Origin: a virus
Length of the DNA: 64,000 nt
Direction: 5' to 3' (one strand)
IMG/VR virus record: IMGVR_UViG_3300028822_000042
Location: 1 to 64,000 of that record
Shown: piece by piece, positions 63,163-64,000 of the stretch
How the letters are laid out: each line of letters starts with the position of its first letter
How positions within the stretch are numbered: the first letter of the stretch is position 1
Position numbers and translations under genes: made by a program
The notes under the pieces: model-generated
Seen by the model: only the letters and a program-made list of their open reading frames with translations
What the model was told of the DNA's origin: nothing
Databases searched by the model: none

Positions 63163-63474
63163 ATGGCACTCGAAGTTACAAGGATATATAAGAATGCTTC
63201 TACTGAAACTCTAAGGGTAGATAGTGTTTATATGGATCCAACTAGCAATACCATTGCTACTGGTACAGCCAGAAGGACATATTATAGAAGATTGAATACT
63301 TCATATTTGTATGGTCCTGCAAGTAGGGTTGTTGACTCTATTGAGGTAATAACAACTGCTGATAGTGCAGAGTCTTCTTCTGGTGATATCACTTGGGTCG
63401 AGTGGACTGCACCTGCATCTGGGGTTATAAGATGTGATATGTCAGACTTGCCTGCTGTAGGAGACACAGTGTAG
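63163..63474 (+). CDS. Hypothetical small beta-rich protein
   Basis: A 103-residue protein with alternating strands (LEVTRIYKNASTETLRVDSV, ASGVIRCDMSDLPAVGD) and no motif. It lies in a run of short accessory genes after the fibre cluster. TAGGAGT precedes the start at normal distance. Confidence 0.5.
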   Translation: MALEVTRIYKNASTETLRVDSVYMDPTSNTIATGTARRTYYRRLNTSYLYGPASRVVDSIEVITTADSAESSSGDITWVEWTAPASGVIRCDMSDLPAVGDTV

Positions 63475-63484
63475 TTCACATATC

Positions 63485-63958
63485 ATGGGAGCCTGGTTTA
63501 AAATATTCACAGATGGCTCTCGTGAATCTGGCACAGATGGTCAGATAGAGAGTGGTAAGGCATCTTGGTCTCGTGGCCGTCTAGACTCAATAGACTATGT
63601 CATTCTTATAAATGATGTAAGTTCTGCTATCCTCAAGGCTCCTGACACTGAGTGGCATCAATTTGACAGATTAATTGTTGGCCTTGGTGGTCAAGGGCAA
63701 GTAACTCCAACTAGAGTTGCTCGTGTTGTACAGGCTAAAATCTTACCCCATCATGTAGGCATGTCAGTAGTAAGACATGCAGATACTTCTCATTTTGACT
63801 TTTATGAGCTTTATCATTCTAATGAAGGTTTTCTAATTACAAAGAATTATCTTGGTAAATGGATTACAATTGTAGTTAGAAAGAATTCAGTATCTATCAA
63901 TATCTCAGACAAGGGAAAGATGCCTGATGACGACAAAATTCTTGAACAGCATTCTTAG
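63485..63958 (+). CDS. Hypothetical protein
   Basis: A 157-residue protein (MGAWFKIFTDGSRESGTDGQ, QGQVTPTRVARVVQAKILPH) with a mixed alpha/beta look and no recognised family. Only weak ribosome pairing is visible upstream (CACATATCATG), so the start is less certain than elsewhere in the window. Confidence 0.5.
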   Translation: MGAWFKIFTDGSRESGTDGQIESGKASWSRGRLDSIDYVILINDVSSAILKAPDTEWHQFDRLIVGLGGQGQVTPTRVARVVQAKILPHHVGMSVVRHADTSHFDFYELYHSNEGFLITKNYLGKWITIVVRKNSVSINISDKGKMPDDDKILEQHS

Positions 63959-63962
63959 GGTT

Positions 63963-64000
63963 ATGCCTGCTGTGCAGGCTAGACAGATCTCTGAGCTTCT
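63963..64000 (+). CDS. Start of a gene cut by the window edge
   Basis: An ATG after TTAGGG opens a frame (MPAVQARQISEL) that continues to the end of the window without a stop. Tight spacing to the upstream gene fits the local style. Too short to classify. Confidence 0.35.
   Translation, partial: MPAVQARQISEL

Noticed and set aside
1-64000. Integrated prophage in a bacterial chromosome
   Set aside because: No integrase, repressor, attachment repeat or flanking host gene is visible; all recognisable genes fit a lytic-phage structural region, though the rest of the genome is not seen.

Overview
This window reads as the virion-structure half of a large contractile-tailed (myovirus-type) bacteriophage genome. 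All recognisable genes lie on the + strand, are packed with 1-30 base gaps or overlaps (often ATGA or TAATG junctions), and mostly follow strong AGGAGG-type ribosome sites. All three stop codons are used normally. The host cannot be read from the sequence. No integrase, attachment site, tRNA or CRISPR array was seen. About 62 kb of near-uninterrupted head and tail genes suggests a total genome well above 100 kb, probably a jumbo phage (inference).

Layout. (1) 1-1141: no convincing gene. The first 840 bases are crowded with GTAC/CTAG words, perfect hairpins and direct repeats. A degenerate three-copy repeat and a sigma70-like promoter lead into the first gene. (2) 1142-4303: Hsp20-type chaperone, a one-pass membrane protein, a GroES-like co-chaperonin, a protein resembling the tail tube, and unknowns. 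(3) 4310-10259: a 1446-residue protein joining a DEDDh exonuclease, a staphylococcal-nuclease domain, a kinase-like domain and three copies of an FSGKDD repeat, followed by three glycine-zipper proteins. (4) 10329-24505: DNA packaging and head: large terminase split by an intein in its Walker A motif, portal-MuF fusion, prohead protease with a nested scaffold start, a presumed decoration protein and the major capsid protein, closed by a terminator. (5) 24505-32051: neck, tail sheath, tail tube, an attenuator-like hairpin and two more tube-like proteins. (6) 32134-48508: two presumed tail-assembly chaperones and three giant proteins. One carries a degenerate SNase-like segment, one carries the signatures of a single-chain two-barrel RNA polymerase, and one is a baseplate hub with an M15 peptidase. 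(7) 48511-64000: gp25-like and J-like baseplate wedge proteins, large receptor-end proteins, a fibre with an S74 self-cleaving chaperone, and small accessory structural genes.

How they may work together (inference). The head and tail modules follow a canonical order. The most unusual aspect is the enzymatic load built into giant genes inside the structural region: exonuclease, SNase, kinase and an RNA polymerase core with K-x5-K and DxDxD motifs. This pattern fits proteins carried in the particle and delivered with the DNA, so that host DNA attack, protein phosphorylation and first-wave transcription could begin without new protein synthesis. Glycine-zipper proteins next to them could form the membrane passage.
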